Position numbers and translations under genes: made by a program
DNA from: Microglena sp. YARC
Lineage: Eukaryota; Chlorophyta; Chlorophyceae; Chlamydomonadales; Chlamydomonadaceae
Assembly: GCA_022414725.1 (NCBI GenBank)
Contig: CM039462.1
Location: 37,561,186 to 37,625,185 of the forward strand
DNA: 64,000 nucleotides
Direction: 5' to 3'
The notes under the pieces: model-generated
Databases searched by the model: none
Told to the model about the DNA's origin: nothing
What the model saw: only the letters and a program-made list of their open reading frames with translations
Part shown: positions 1-10,018 of the stretch, piece by piece
How the letters are laid out: the number at the start of each line of letters is the position of its first letter
Numbering within the stretch: the stretch's first letter is position 1

Positions 1-1618
1 AGTTGTCGAAGATGCTGGAGCGCCCCGGTCGAAGAAAGTGCTCGATGAGAAGCTGCGCCAGCGCAGACCGCCAAGTTGGCAGGGCATCTTCAAGGTTGTC
101 GCGGCGCTCAAACTCGTGCTCGCGCTCAGGGTGTAGCACAAAGTTGGATCGCATTGGTACCACGACCATCCTCTTGACGAATGCGGTGTCTCCTCCGTCG
201 AACTTGGGACAATCGCCTTCGTTGAATACCAGAACAATGCCAGCCTGCCACAAGAAGTCGAATGAGTTCCCAGTGTCACATGAGCTCCCGCAAACACGCA
301 CACCCTCTCCCCCTGCAATGCGCTTGATAAACGCCTCGTCTAGCGTGATGTTGGGTTTCATTTCTTCGGCCACCAGTAGCCTCACGCCCTTCATTGGCTT
401 GAGACCCGCGTCGTGGTCATCACGACTCCTGGCGAAAGATCCCTTCGTCATAAACTTTGTCCCATTGCTGCTCCCGTACTCGTCGAAGAAGCCCCAGTAG
501 GGCCATAAGTGTGCTCTTGCCGTTGTCCCCGGACGTCTTGTCGGTGAAGGCGAGGAACTTCTTCTCCTTGCGGCGACCGGACAGGAGCCCAGCGAAGAAT
601 GCGAGCACGACGTCACGCTCCTCGTCCACAGGCATGACTTTCCGCAAGAAGCCATCTAGCTCCTCCTTGCATCGCTTGAGGTGGTGGTTGTCCTCTCCCT
701 GGTAATCCCACTTTGCGCACCTACTAATGTTGTCGGTCATCTCGACGTTTCGGAACACGACTGTGTCCCTCGACGAGCTGTCGAAGACGCCGTTGTTGAC
801 CGCAAAGAGATCCGGGTTGATATCTAGGTTATCAGCGAATGTCTCGTCCAGGACGAGAGATGCAACGGATTGAAGGAACGTTTTGCGTCCCCGAACCGTG
901 TCGACAACCCCCCGAATCTTCTCATTCGTCTTTTTATTCTTCTGAGCAGGGAACGTGGATTTTAACTCGGTTGCGATTACTTTAATAATCCTCATGTTGC
1001 TGCAGTTTGCCCAGCGATTGGTAGCAGGGTTGCAGTAATACATGTCGCCTACACATTCCTCCTTCTTTAAGTCCGGCACAAACTTGATTCGGCTGAAGAA
1101 TTCTGGGGTGGCCTCCATGAATTTCTCCGCCAGAACATCATCATCGTCAGTGTCATTTCCCCACCCACATCGAACGTCTCGTCCCTCAGCATAGAGCCTG
1201 CGAATGCCATCACGTTTGTCACTCCGCGATGAGACCTTGTGTACCGGATCAGCCTTAAAACTTCCCGTCTCTTCAAATCCAGGTCCGCTACCATCATAGA
1301 GGTTGATATCCAGGCGTCCACATCCCTCAACGCCGCCTCCATGGCCTCGGCCGCCACGCTCTTCACCCTCCCTTCATCCACCTTTACCCATTGGCACGTG
1401 TCCTCCTCGAATATGTAGTAGACCCCGCGGCCAGCCCCAGTCTTCTTCACGGACCCTTTCAACAAGAAGTGCGCTACCTGGCCCAGACCGTAGTCTCCCT
1501 TGTACCAATTGTCTTTTATTACGTCTGGAATGAGCATCGCGTCCTCTGACGCAAAGAAGTAGTGTTTGTGAAGTGTGCTGACAATGAAGAAGGGTACGCT
1601 GTGTTGTTTACACTTCAA
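1..1618 (-). pseudogene. D5-like SF3 helicase, frameshifted and cut by window edge
   Basis: D5-type primase-helicases unwind DNA at the replication fork of giant viruses. Reading right to left, a D5_N-like segment (YGLGQVAHFLLKG, then a W-rich stretch) leads into a helicase core. The Walker A motif SGDNGKSTL lies near 510-545 and a LLVAEE Walker B-like strand near 365-380, followed by IKRIAGG, typical of SF3 helicases. The frame shifts twice: near 1110-1150, and near 435-445 where the first frame stops after GIFRQES while the next continues without interruption to base 1. No AEP primase domain is visible upstream; the 5' end abuts a chimeric repeat ORF. I infer a decaying or misassembled gene. 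The family call is firm, the functional state is not. Confidence 0.85.
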
Positions 1619-2030
1619 AGTTGTATGCGGCGGTGTTACATCGACTACTTACACCGATGTCGAGCGGCGGTGGTTCCGCTGCTGCAGCTGCCGCACAAGA
1701 GACCATTGCAGTCTGTTGCATGATACCATACGCCGCCTCAAAGTCTGCCATGGGCTGGGTGACAGTGGTGAACAAAGTCCAGTGCCGTCCGCAGACCACG
1801 ACATCTCCATCGTCCCCAATCGCCAGCTTCAGATCAAAGTCCTGAGTGAACCCAAGGTCGACACTGGGGTTTAAGCACAATTTGCGCCAATCCCACGGTT
1901 TGTCTTGGTTACTCGACACGACGTCCCATGTCAGGTATGGATTATCACTCAAGTGACCCCAATCCCATTTGCATTCTCCGGATTTGACTCGATCCAGTAT
2001 GTGACTCTTAATTTCGGTGTCGAGCGAAGA
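1608..2030 (-). CDS. Chimeric ORF: WDIVSSNPDKPWDW-type head fused to an acidic-protein fragment
   Basis: The first ~45 codons match the conserved head of the NPDKPWDW-repeat proteins at 12-17 kb (EIKSHILDRVKSGECKWDWG, then one repeat). After LCLNPSVD the frame switches to DLGFTQDFDLKLAIGDD, which is the middle of the gene at 2237-2915, and then the alanine-rich AAAAAAEPPPLDI segment. About 210 bp (1650-1860) are a near-copy of 2560-2770. No ATG opens the repeat head in frame; the first internal ATG is at 1952. It is best read as a recombination product. Whether it is expressed cannot be judged. Confidence 0.55.
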   Translation of the reverse strand, partial: SSLDTEIKSHILDRVKSGECKWDWGHLSDNPYLTWDVVSSNQDKPWDWRKLCLNPSVDLGFTQDFDLKLAIGDDGDVVVCGRHWTLFTTVTQPMADFEAAYGIMQQTAMVSCAAAAAAEPPPLDIGVSSRCNTAAYNFEV

Positions 2031-2072
2031 AATTGAGAAATTGAGAAATGAGACATGAAGAAATTGAGAAAT

Positions 2073-2238
2073 AATGGGCGTTCCTGCCTCCCGGCCGATT
2101 TTAACTGGTTACTAAACATTGTATGGAGCGGATTCGTGATTCCTTGGTGCAGATGTCTCAAGCTAGCGAGTCTTTCCGGAGACTCTAAATTCTGAGTAGA
2201 ACTTTCAAAAAATCCGCTGGGAGGAAGGAACGCCCATT
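2073..2238. mobile_element. Short inverted-repeat element, AATGGGCG family, copy 1 (diverged)
   Basis: A 166-bp element beginning AATGGGCGTTCCTGCCTCCC and ending with the inverse GGAACGCCCATT. The interior carries the family core (GGAGCGGA, CAAGCTAGCGAGTC, then an A-run). It codes for nothing. Flanking tetramers are AAAT and AACT, so the target duplication is imperfect here, consistent with an older copy. Confidence 0.85.
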
Positions 2239-2915
2239 AACTCTCACTCACCCAGTATGGCTCGTACCGCGGACGCGATGGCGTGTATTCATCCAGCACA
2301 GTGATCAGCAGATCCTGTGCCTCATGCGCCTGTGCCTTGAACATCGGGTGCCGCACAAACCAGGCGTCCAGCGCTGTAGATGCCATATTGGCGATGGCCG
2401 GAGTTTGCAGCAGGTCCATGAAATCCATGTCGGCTGCCCGCAGGTGCTTGGCATACAGCCACGCAAACACACGCGTGTTGGGGCAGCAGCTGTTGTCCAC
2501 CAGCTCCTCCAGTGCCACAACTACTGCATATGTAAGCTTATCGAATGGCATGCAGGAGTCGTCGATGTCGAGCGGCGGTGGTTCCGCTGCTGCAGCTGCC
2601 GCACAAGAGACCATTGCAGTCTGTTGCATGATCCCATACGCCGCTTCAAAGTCTGCCATGGGCTGGGTGACAGTGGTAAAACAAAGTCCAGTGCCGTCCG
2701 CAGACCACGACATCTCCATCGTCCCCAATCGCCAGCTTCAGATCAAAGTCCTGAGTGAACCCAAGGTCGACTGGCAAGTCCACGTTGGGCACGGTGATGC
2801 TAAACATCGCCTCATCTCCCGCTATGCCTCTCATCTCCTTGTGCACAGCATCAAACAAGGTTGGGTCAGGTTCGAAGAAAGACACCCCACTGCGCTTGGC
2901 TGTCGCCTTGAGCAT
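2237..2915 (-). pseudogene. Unrecognised protein with Ala-rich linker, one frameshift
   Basis: Reading from ATG at 2915, codons run through SFFEPDPTLFDAVHKEMRG and DLKLAIGDDGDVVVCGRHW. The frame then shifts near 2676, where the plus strand reads GTAAAACAAAG against GTGAACAAAG in the duplicate at 1770. After the shift it continues through an AAAAAAEPPPLDI linker to an alpha-helical C-terminus ending at 2237. I do not recognise the family. The start codon touches a solo transposon end (2915-2950), so the original N-terminus may be lost, and the 3' end meets the short element at 2073-2238. Confidence 0.5.
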
Positions 2916-3066
2916 ACAGTTGTTCTCAAATAATTTTGAGACACCCTGTATAATTTGAATGATATTATCCCCTGATGAATCGTTCATTCTTCGGGCAGGA
3001 ATGGTCGCATCAAAGTGCCATAATACACTTACAGTTGTTCTCAAATAAAGTTGGACACACCTTATA
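2915..3066. mobile_element. Two parallel solo ends of the TTGTTCTCAAATA transposon family
   Basis: TACAGTTGTTCTCAAATA occurs at 2915 and again at 3030 in the same orientation, followed by GAGACACCCTG and GGACACACC respectively. Related ends occur at 57165, 59066 and 60189, the last beside a transposase N-terminus. The space between holds no gene. Confidence 0.6.
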
Positions 3067-3172
3067 ATCATCCACCACACGCCAACTTTGAGGCTTCTCC
3101 GAATTACCAACCGCAAACTGCGGAAACCTGTCGCCTCCTTCTCGTCCATCTGACTCCAATCGAATGTAAGGG

Positions 3173-3628
3173 ATGTCCACTTTATTTGAAGAATTTGTAT
3201 TGATGACTCGATTCAAGAGTTTTGACCCGCACGAACATGCGAGTGAAATGCACAACATCATCATCATCGGAAAGCGATACGTAGGAAAGACTTCCCTGGT
3301 AAAGGAATTGCTCCCCCACCTGAACTGCTCGCACGCGGAGATTATCAATCCGACTGAGATGGACAAACAAGAATACGCCCCCGAGAGCATCCCGAGCATC
3401 CCACACATCGCACATCACATTGAGTACGCTGAGGATATCGTCGACAACTTTCTCGCAATGCAGAAGACTGAGTGGAAACAGTTGGAGCAACAAAATAAAG
3501 CCAACTGCATCCTCTTTGAAAACTGCATTTACAACAATCGATGGACGAAGCACGAATCGATCAGATATTTGTTCATGAACGGGCGATTCTTTAGGGCAAA
3601 AATGGTGATGGTGATACAGTTCCCCTTA
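3173..3628 (+). pseudogene. A32-like DNA packaging ATPase, 5' part, interrupted by a transposon
   Basis: A32-family ATPases pump viral genomes into capsids and are hallmark genes of giant viruses. The Walker A motif GKRYVGKTS lies at residues 33-41 after a hydrophobic strand (HNIIIIG). IRYLFMNGRFF followed by VIQFP is the family signature after Walker B. The Walker B position reads ILFENC rather than the usual acidic pair, which may be weakened. At codon TTA (3626-3628) a Fanzor transposon begins at its TA target. The remaining coding sequence resumes in frame at 7112. The first codons (from ATG 3173) resemble an end of the TTGTTCTCAAATA family, so the true start may be further in (MTRFKSFDPHEHA) or lost. 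Confidence 0.88.
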
Positions 3629-3654
3629 CACTCGACGGAATACTAAAATGAAAC

Positions 3655-3745
3655 CGCTTTCTTGAGTGTACGGTACACCTTGCGGTGTAACCTAATGTTG
3701 TCGCGACCACCGGAGGGGGACCGAGTGGTGTCTACAACAATACGA
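3655..3745 (-). ncRNA. Candidate Fanzor guide-RNA scaffold (copy A)
   Basis: Between the Fanzor stop and the transposon end lie two predicted hairpins read on the minus strand. The first has outer stem TGTTGT/ACAACA and inner stem ACCAC/GTGGT; the second is TACACC-GCAA-GGTGTA with a GNRA loop. The same fold with changed bases occurs in copy B. Fanzor and TnpB guide RNAs are known to come from this end of their elements. The function is inferred. Confidence 0.6.
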
Positions 3746-3749
3746 GTTT

Positions 3750-6130
3750 TTATTCATCAACAACAACAGAGCTGCTGTGGGCAAATGGAAGAGGTCGTCC
3801 TAGACCCATCAATTCCATGCAGTGCAGCCTTGCGATTGTGAGAGCAGAAGAGCGATCCCGGTCCGAGTAAATGCATGTTTCTGGAGAGAATCGCAGTCCT
3901 CGTACCTCTGGGTACCGCTCGATCGATTTTTGAGAATCGACAAGGGAAGTGGCGAAGCCACCCCTCCTGTGCTTCTCTTGTGCGCCTTTACGTTTATTGT
4001 ACAACCTTACCCCTAAGTGGTCGCAATCAGCGACCTTTGGCATCGTTTTCGATTTCGTGTGACCAAAACGTTCACCACCCAACCTAAGCTTCACGTCTGC
4101 TAAACAAACACTTGGGATCTTGTAAACACGTTCTTTTTCTTTACCCGTCTCCCACGACATAAGAGTCGTTTTGAACTCATCTGTCACAGAAACGTCCTCT
4201 TTGAAAATTCTTTTACACGATGCGAACATGGCCCCAGTGGGAACTGCAACTTCTCCCGGTCCAGTAGGCTTCAGTTTCGTGATGGCAGATCCGTAGGCCA
4301 CGCAAACCTTCATATCAGGAAGTTCTTTCATCATGCACCGCTTGATACCCGCCCAGAAAGAGTCTTTGACCTTTCGTTTTCCGATGTAACGCTGCAAGTT
4401 GTCACGGGATTCTCGGCGTCGCAAAGCCAATCTCCACCACTCGTCAGAAAAACTTAGCGTAATTTGACAAGTACGCGGAGATATTATCCGTCCTCGATGT
4501 ACTCAAAGCTGCTCCATTTTCACGCAGAGACTCCCACATAGGAATCATGTCAGCAAAACGCAGTTCCTTCTGCCTTGTCTGCTTCTTGATACCCGACTTG
4601 TGGTAAAATGCACCACGTGTCAGCTTCCATGTCTTATTTTTATCGTCTGCCAAATACGTTACCGTAGCGATGTTGCTCCGTCCTGGGTCCACACCCATGA
4701 CGACGATACCCATATCGGGCAATATCGTTTTTAAGTGAGCCGTCGTATTTTTCTGCGATCTTGATACCTTCTTCTTTACGAGGCTTCTTACAGGTCTTCT
4801 TCAAATCTGAGACAAGGACCTGTACTGTCTTGCTGTACTGCATGCTCAAAGAGACTCCGTCAGTACAGATGCTGCAGTCGAAAACCCACCCATTCTTGAC
4901 AGGTGGTTTTCTGAAGAAGGAACCTGCGACTGTTTTTCGGGCGTTCACAAGCGTGTCATACAAACCCTTTGCATGTCTGTACTCGTCAGTAGCCTTGATA
5001 TCCTTAACATCATCATCGTACTGCTTCAGGACCGACTTGTATGCCTCCCATTCACCAGGACTACATGATTTTTTCTTCTTCTGTGCAGGCCTCTGGGGCA
5101 ACATGAAGCTTTCGGGATTCTTTACATGTTCCCACTTGGAAAGCTCAACGATGTTCTGGTCATTGGGGAACATGTGCCTGAACAGGTTCACGAGGGTCTT
5201 CAGGTCAAGGCGAACATGCACCCGTTGGACATTGAAGATGGGCATCAATCGGATACGACGTGCATCCATATCCTCCAACCGTGTCTGTATCCAATAATTA
5301 AACCGGACCATGGTCGGAAAGTCCATGTCTTTGCCATAGTTATCATAAACTCGACTTCCATCTGGAACACTCAGCATCTCCCTAACTTCATTGACGTACT
5401 CTTGAACAGACTCTGGCCATCCCTCCATGTTTTGGACTTCTTGCTGAATAGCCTGCATCACGTCGTATCCCCGAATGATCTTCGATGTGTCCAGCGTCTT
5501 CGGGGCATTTAATCTATTTAAAGTGGTGGAAGTGAGTCTGGCCAGACGTGGTATCAAAGGAACCCATGCGTTGTTTGACACGACAGTGCTCAATGTGTGA
5601 GCTGCATAGTTCAATACCTGATCGAAATAGATCGGATAAGACTTGATGTAGTCAGCGTCGTCATTACCAATTACATCGCCGATGGAGTCCTTCACAGCTT
5701 CGTACGATATCTTGCTTTCCTCATCAGGGAAGATTCCGTCTACCCCGATACGTAGCCAATCCTTCCAGTAGGTATCTTTCATGTTGTACAGGTCTGGAAT
5801 ATCCAGACCTTTCTCTAATAGACTCGTGATGTGGAAAGTCAGCACCAGACTGGACCGCCGTAACATGCGGCTCACCACATTGACGAGCTGGTCCACATGC
5901 TCCCTAAACTTACCGAATTCTTCATCGTCAAGACTCATTGCCTTCTTCAGGGCGCATTTCACTACACACATCTTTTCCACCGTCTTGTATTCTGGAGGGG
6001 GTCTGGCGATGAGACCATTGTCTTCGCATAAACGGACAAGATCGTCCTTGTTGGACTTCGACGAGTATGGTACTTCAGCCAATTTCAGTAGCTCCTTCAA
6101 TTTCGCGACTGTCGGAGGTTTCGTCGCCAT
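3750..6130 (-). pseudogene. SAP-Fanzor nuclease, copy A, two frameshifts
   Basis: Fanzors are eukaryotic and viral TnpB homologues: RNA-guided DNA nucleases with a RuvC core. The start at 6130 gives a SAP-like helix pair (KLKELLKLAEVPYSSKSNKDD), then the family body. RuvC-I GVDPGRSN is near 4685 and RuvC-II VTDEFKTT near 4175. RuvC-III SDRDRSSALTIARLH lies near 3860. Frame breaks fall at a T5 run (4728-4732, four bases in copy C) and an A5 run (4448-4452, four in copy C). Otherwise it aligns with the intact copy at 31234-33576. Decay and sequencing-length error are both possible. Confidence 0.85.
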
Positions 6131-6187
6131 CTTTCATAATCAATACGTCACAGACCGCTTTATACACATAAGTGTTTCCAAACGTGT

Positions 6188-7064
6188 TCAAAAACAACCC
6201 ATAATAATTTTATCAGTGAGGTTGCCGAATGCTAAGGAAATCATATCAGACACGTGCGTCTTTGTTTCATTCGGTATGTAGTTCAAACGACGAAAGTCTC
6301 TCTTCACCTTAGCGAAGCATAGCTCAATAGCATTGAATTCTGGACTGTAAGGAGGTGTGTAACAAATATTGACGGGGTGACTGAGGACCAATTTCTTATG
6401 GATACTGGCATTGTCCATTATTGCTACTGAATTATTGCACAAACTCAATGATTCAATAAATGCAACGAAGTCCGTCTTCTTCACAGATCCTTTCTTCACA
6501 ACGAATTCTTTCCTACCATCTGAAAAAACTGCCATCAACAAACTGTGGTGTACCCACTCACCAGTAGTTTTAACGATAACAGGTTTTCCTACAGGGGAAT
6601 ACCCATAATGTGGCTTGAGACGCTCACTAAACCCACATTCGTCAACTGATACTAAAATTTTCCCAGCATTGATTGTCTCCTTGTACCTACTACAAAATTC
6701 ATTGACAAGTGGAACTAAGTCCCCTTTGCACTGTCCACGGAGTTTGCTCCTTTTTCTTGTAAAACCAATGAGTTTTTATGAAACGATACACTGTTTTAGT
6801 TGATAATCGTACATTGTGAGTACTTTTGAAAAAAGCAACAACGCCTCTTGCGGTTGTGCATTGAGTTGACAATAAAAACGATTTTAACAAATCCTTATTC
6901 GTCTCAAAAAGGTTGCTTACAAATTCACGTCGTTTTCGATTTACACCAAAGCGTTTCCACCTCCACAGAGTAGAACGACTGATGTTCGTAAACACAGAAG
7001 TTTTTAACACACCCAAGTCAGCGACCATTCTTAACGCCAATTTTCTAACGGCGATGTCGTACAT
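6188..7064 (-). pseudogene. IS630/Tc1-like DDE transposase, copy A, frameshifted
   Basis: This cut-and-paste transposase moves the element. The N-terminal helix-turn-helix (SRSTLWRWKRFG) starts about 20 residues after MYDIAVRK. Catalytic motifs are VDECGF (first D, frame not continuous here), IMDNASIHK (second D) and YSPEFNAIE (E). Only 29 residues separate the second D from the E, shorter than the usual ~34. A T5 run at 6773-6777 (T4 in other copies) breaks the frame. Confidence 0.85.
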
Positions 7065-7111
7065 TTATTTCCATCTGATATATGTTTCATTTTACTGTTC
7101 CGCCGACTGTA

Positions 7112-7513
7112 GTAGTGCCACCCTATCTCATCATGAGCGTCGACTATATATTTATCTTCAGGGAGATGATCGAGAGCACTCGGAAGCGATTGTACAATTT
7201 ATACGGCGGGATATTCCCCACGTTCAATCTTTTTTGCGAAGCGCTCGACGAGATTAATAATGTACCGTTTGCATGCTTGGTACTCAACTACACTTCCCAC
7301 TCAGACGACAAAGTGATGATCTTCATAGCGACAGAATGGCCCGACTGGCGCGTCATGGTCCGGATGAAGAAAGCGTCACTGGACGTCATCAGGGAGGAGC
7401 TCATTCGTCGGACCTGGCATCCGAGCCGGGTGATGCAGTGTCTGGACTTCGAGGATGAAAGAGAGATCTTCGGTACACTTTCACAGAACATTTCTACATT
7501 TTCTGAGCATTAA
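7112..7513 (+). pseudogene. A32-like packaging ATPase, 3' part, after the transposon
   Basis: From 7112 the frame reads VVPPYLIMSVDYIFIFRE, then KRLYNLYGGIFPTFNLFCEA and CLVLNYT. This is the typical C-terminal half of A32 ATPases, where PP-x-L and VDYIF follow the arginine-finger region and a G-x-F-P-x-F segment follows. The frame matches the codon that ends at 3628, so a precise excision leaving one TA would restore the gene. An overlapping ORF begins upstream inside the transposon end at 7082, which is artefactual. It stops at 7513. Confidence 0.88.
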
Positions 7514-7572
7514 ACCGGATATTGTCTTCATCATCGAAGGTTAAAAAAAAACAGTTGTTCTCGAATAATTAC

Positions 7573-8193
7573 TTATTCGCGACCCATGCAATCCTTGAGC
7601 AATGACACGATCCTGGGGATTGTGATGAGAAGGCGCTTTTGGCGCTGGATCTCTTTGTACTCGATGTACTTGCGGTACGTGCGCTGGATCTTGCGCGCCG
7701 AGCACCACGCTCGCAACCACTGGGACGCTATGTTCTGTACAATGTCCCATTCATGATTGGCGAATCCATCAGATGCCACACAATTGATACTGAACTCATC
7801 CAACTCAATGAACAGGCTGCTTAAAATATTGCTTGTGAGGGTAATGTAATCTACGGAACACCAAGAAGTGTACGGGAAGACGGCTTCCAAACCAAGAAAC
7901 ATGCCTTGGAAGCGGGGATAGCATGTGAATCCGGCCGGCGGTTCTGTAATCAGATGGTTGATAAACAGCTTGGCGTGGTTTCCGTCTGTGAAGTCTTTGG
8001 CAGTCATAGCAGTTGACCATTGGCAGACCTGTTGTATTTCGTTGTCCCACGATTGAACGGCGAGCTTTGCAAGTACCTTCCAAACGCGCGCCATGGGCGG
8101 AATGAGTTCTCTTGCGCGATCGCAAAATGGATCCGACGGAATGCCCGAAGTGTCATTGGCAACATCGTTGTATAATTCAGTAAAGTTTGCCAT
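7573..8193 (-). CDS. Unrecognised protein with C-terminal IQ-like helix
   Basis: 206 residues from ATG at 8193. There is no recognised enzyme motif. The tail SARKIQRTYRKYIEYKEIQRQKR resembles an IQ-like basic helix, as found at the ends of the NPDKPWDW-repeat proteins and in another layout at 58170-58784. The ORF is intact. It is downstream of, and convergent with, the A32 gene. Confidence 0.6.
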   Translation of the reverse strand: MANFTELYNDVANDTSGIPSDPFCDRARELIPPMARVWKVLAKLAVQSWDNEIQQVCQWSTAMTAKDFTDGNHAKLFINHLITEPPAGFTCYPRFQGMFLGLEAVFPYTSWCSVDYITLTSNILSSLFIELDEFSINCVASDGFANHEWDIVQNIASQWLRAWCSARKIQRTYRKYIEYKEIQRQKRLLITIPRIVSLLKDCMGRE

Positions 8194-8477
8194 TGTGTTT
8201 GTGGGTATTTTGTAGATGGTTATCGGTTTCTTTTATGACAATTCAGTCAATTTTTTTTTCACATGCGGCTTTCGCACCCATTTTTTTTCACATCCGTCCA
8301 TTAATTCTCTCACACGCCACGGCGGATTTCGCAGACTCCTTGCTTTCTGGTGGAACATTCCGGATACACCATCTGCTGGGACATCGATGGTTTGATCGGC
8401 ATATGCATGTGGCTAGCTGAACATTCAATCATCATTCCCGCTTCTTACAAGGCACATTATTTCCGCTGATATCATTA
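8194..8477. other. AT-rich intergenic stretch
   Basis: T-runs (TTTTTTTTTCACA, CATTTTTTTTCACA) and no convincing ORF. GTTTGATCGGCATATGCATGTGGCTA recurs at 9752-9781 beside the next gene, so the two gene flanks are duplicated. Confidence 0.5.
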
Positions 8478-9599
8478 TTATAAAAAATTAAGATTGTAAA
8501 TTTCATTATATTCCATATAGAGTCTGTTTTGACATGCAACATAACTCGGGTTTGTGATGACATGTCGCCATATTTTTTGTATAGTTCTTACTGCCATGTA
8601 TCTGCGTATGATATCATATATGTCTTGGGAAGATAGCAACATATTGGGGTTAGTGCTCAATTCATACCAACACCAAGGTTGGTCGGGATTGGCTTGTACA
8701 ATATCCCATGTGATATTGGGGTTTCTGCTCAATCCAAACCAGTCCCATTGTTTGTCGGGGTAGGCTTCGATTATATCCCATGTGATGTTGGGGTTTCTGC
8801 TCAACTCATACAAGTCCCATAGTTTGTCGGGATTGGATAGGATAATATCCCATGTGATATTGGGGTTTGCGCTAAATCCAAGCCAGTCCCATGGTTTGTC
8901 TGGGTAGGCTTGGACAATATCCCACGTTATGTTGGGTTTTCTGCTGATCCAGTCCCAGTCCCACGGTTTGTCTGGGTTGGCTTTGACAATATCCCATGTG
9001 ATGATGGGGTTTGAGCTCAATCCACGCCAATCCCATGGTATATCGGGGTTGTCTTGTATAATATCCCACGTGATGTTGGGCTTTCTGCTGATCCTATACA
9101 TATTCCACGGTTTATCAGGGTTGGCTTTGACAATGTCCCACGTTATGTTGGGGTTTGCGCTCAATCCAAGCCAGTCCCATGGTTTGTCGGGGTTGGCTTT
9201 GATAATATCCCACGTGATGTCGGGTTTTCTGCTGATCCAAAACCAATTCCACGGTTTGTTGGGGTTGTATTCGATAATGTCCCATGTGATGTTGGGGTTT
9301 GCGCTCAACTCATACCAGTCCCATTGTTTGTTTGGATTATCTTGTATAATCTCCCATGTGATATCTGGGTTTCCGCTCATCCCACGCCAGTCCCAATGTT
9401 TGTCAGGGTTTGCTTTGACAAACGCCAATTTGATGCAAGGGTTTCTGCTGATCCAATACCAGTCCCAAGGTTTGTCTGGATTGCATTCGATAATGTCCCA
9501 CGTTAAAGATGAGTTATAACTCAATAAACTCCACTTCCACTTGTGTTCTAGGCATTTGAGCCTTCTCGAGATGTGGTTATTTATTTCCGCTGTAATCAT
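8478..9599 (-). CDS. NPDKPWDW-repeat protein 1 (12 repeats)
   Basis: Chosen start is ATG at 9599 (MITAEINNHISRR), matching the heads of the paralogues; an upstream ATG at 9656 only adds a hydrophobic AT-rich stretch. Twelve ~24-residue repeats follow the pattern ITWDIIxxNPDKPWDWxxLSxNPN. The tail is IQKIWRHVITNPSYVACQNR, an IQ-like segment shared with the family. The repeats are Ile-rich (ITWDII) and more diverged than the Val/Ser-rich copies at 12-17 kb. Function is unknown; the regular Trp spacing suggests a solenoid binding surface. Confidence 0.8.
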   Translation of the reverse strand: MITAEINNHISRRLKCLEHKWKWSLLSYNSSLTWDIIECNPDKPWDWYWISRNPCIKLAFVKANPDKHWDWRGMSGNPDITWEIIQDNPNKQWDWYELSANPNITWDIIEYNPNKPWNWFWISRKPDITWDIIKANPDKPWDWLGLSANPNITWDIVKANPDKPWNMYRISRKPNITWDIIQDNPDIPWDWRGLSSNPIITWDIVKANPDKPWDWDWISRKPNITWDIVQAYPDKPWDWLGFSANPNITWDIILSNPDKLWDLYELSRNPNITWDIIEAYPDKQWDWFGLSRNPNITWDIVQANPDQPWCWYELSTNPNMLLSSQDIYDIIRRYMAVRTIQKIWRHVITNPSYVACQNRLYMEYNEIYNLNFL

Positions 9600-9796
9600 T
9601 ATCATAAAAATTATGATTGTAAATTTTATGATAACTAAATAATAGTATACCCACAAGTATCTTTATACTGGCCAATGGCCCGATTTGTCCATTTCATTAT
9701 ATTCCCTAAAGATTCTACGTCGACACGCATTATAAATCGGGTTTGTATTGTATGGTTTGATCGGCATATGCATGTGGCTATCTGAACATTCAAGCA

Positions 9797-10018
9797 TCAT
9801 TCCCGCTTCTTACCAGAGACATCCTTGATACAAAGATACGGTCTATTGTGCTTAGCATAAACATTTTTTGCATTCGATTGTAAAGACTGGAAGTATTTAT
9901 GTCCTGTAAAATTGTTCCACTTCAGTTCCTCTCGCAAAAAAAACTGAGCTTGTTCATTTTTGTCTTCAAATATTGCGGCACATCTTGCAATTTCTTTGAA
10001 GACCCGTTCTTCCCACAC
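9797..10018 (-). CDS. Small unrecognised ORF
   Basis: 73 residues, charged and aromatic (FFLREELKWNNFTGHKYF), without a recognised domain. It could be the end of a larger lost gene. Confidence 0.35.
   Translation of the reverse strand: MWEERVFKEIARCAAIFEDKNEQAQFFLREELKWNNFTGHKYFQSLQSNAKNVYAKHNRPYLCIKDVSGKKRE

Larger units (their letters stand above)
3627..7111 (-). mobile_element. Fanzor/IS630-like transposon, copy A (3.49 kb)
   Basis: The Fanzor-side end is TACACTCGACGGAATACTAA at 3627 and the transposase-side end finishes CGCCGACTGTA at 7111. Inverted ends share the C-G-A/G-CGGAA core and the AAAATGAAAC tail, and the target site is TA. Cargo on the minus strand is transposase (7064 to 6188), then Fanzor (6130 to 3750), then a hairpin region next to the 3627 end. 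It is inserted in the A32 packaging ATPase. Both genes carry homopolymer-length frameshifts relative to copies B and C. Confidence 0.93.

Noticed and set aside
2073..2238. TA-type submariner MITE
   Set aside because: The ends read TAATGGG...CCCATTA, but empty/filled comparisons show a 4-bp duplication outside AATGGG...CCCATT.
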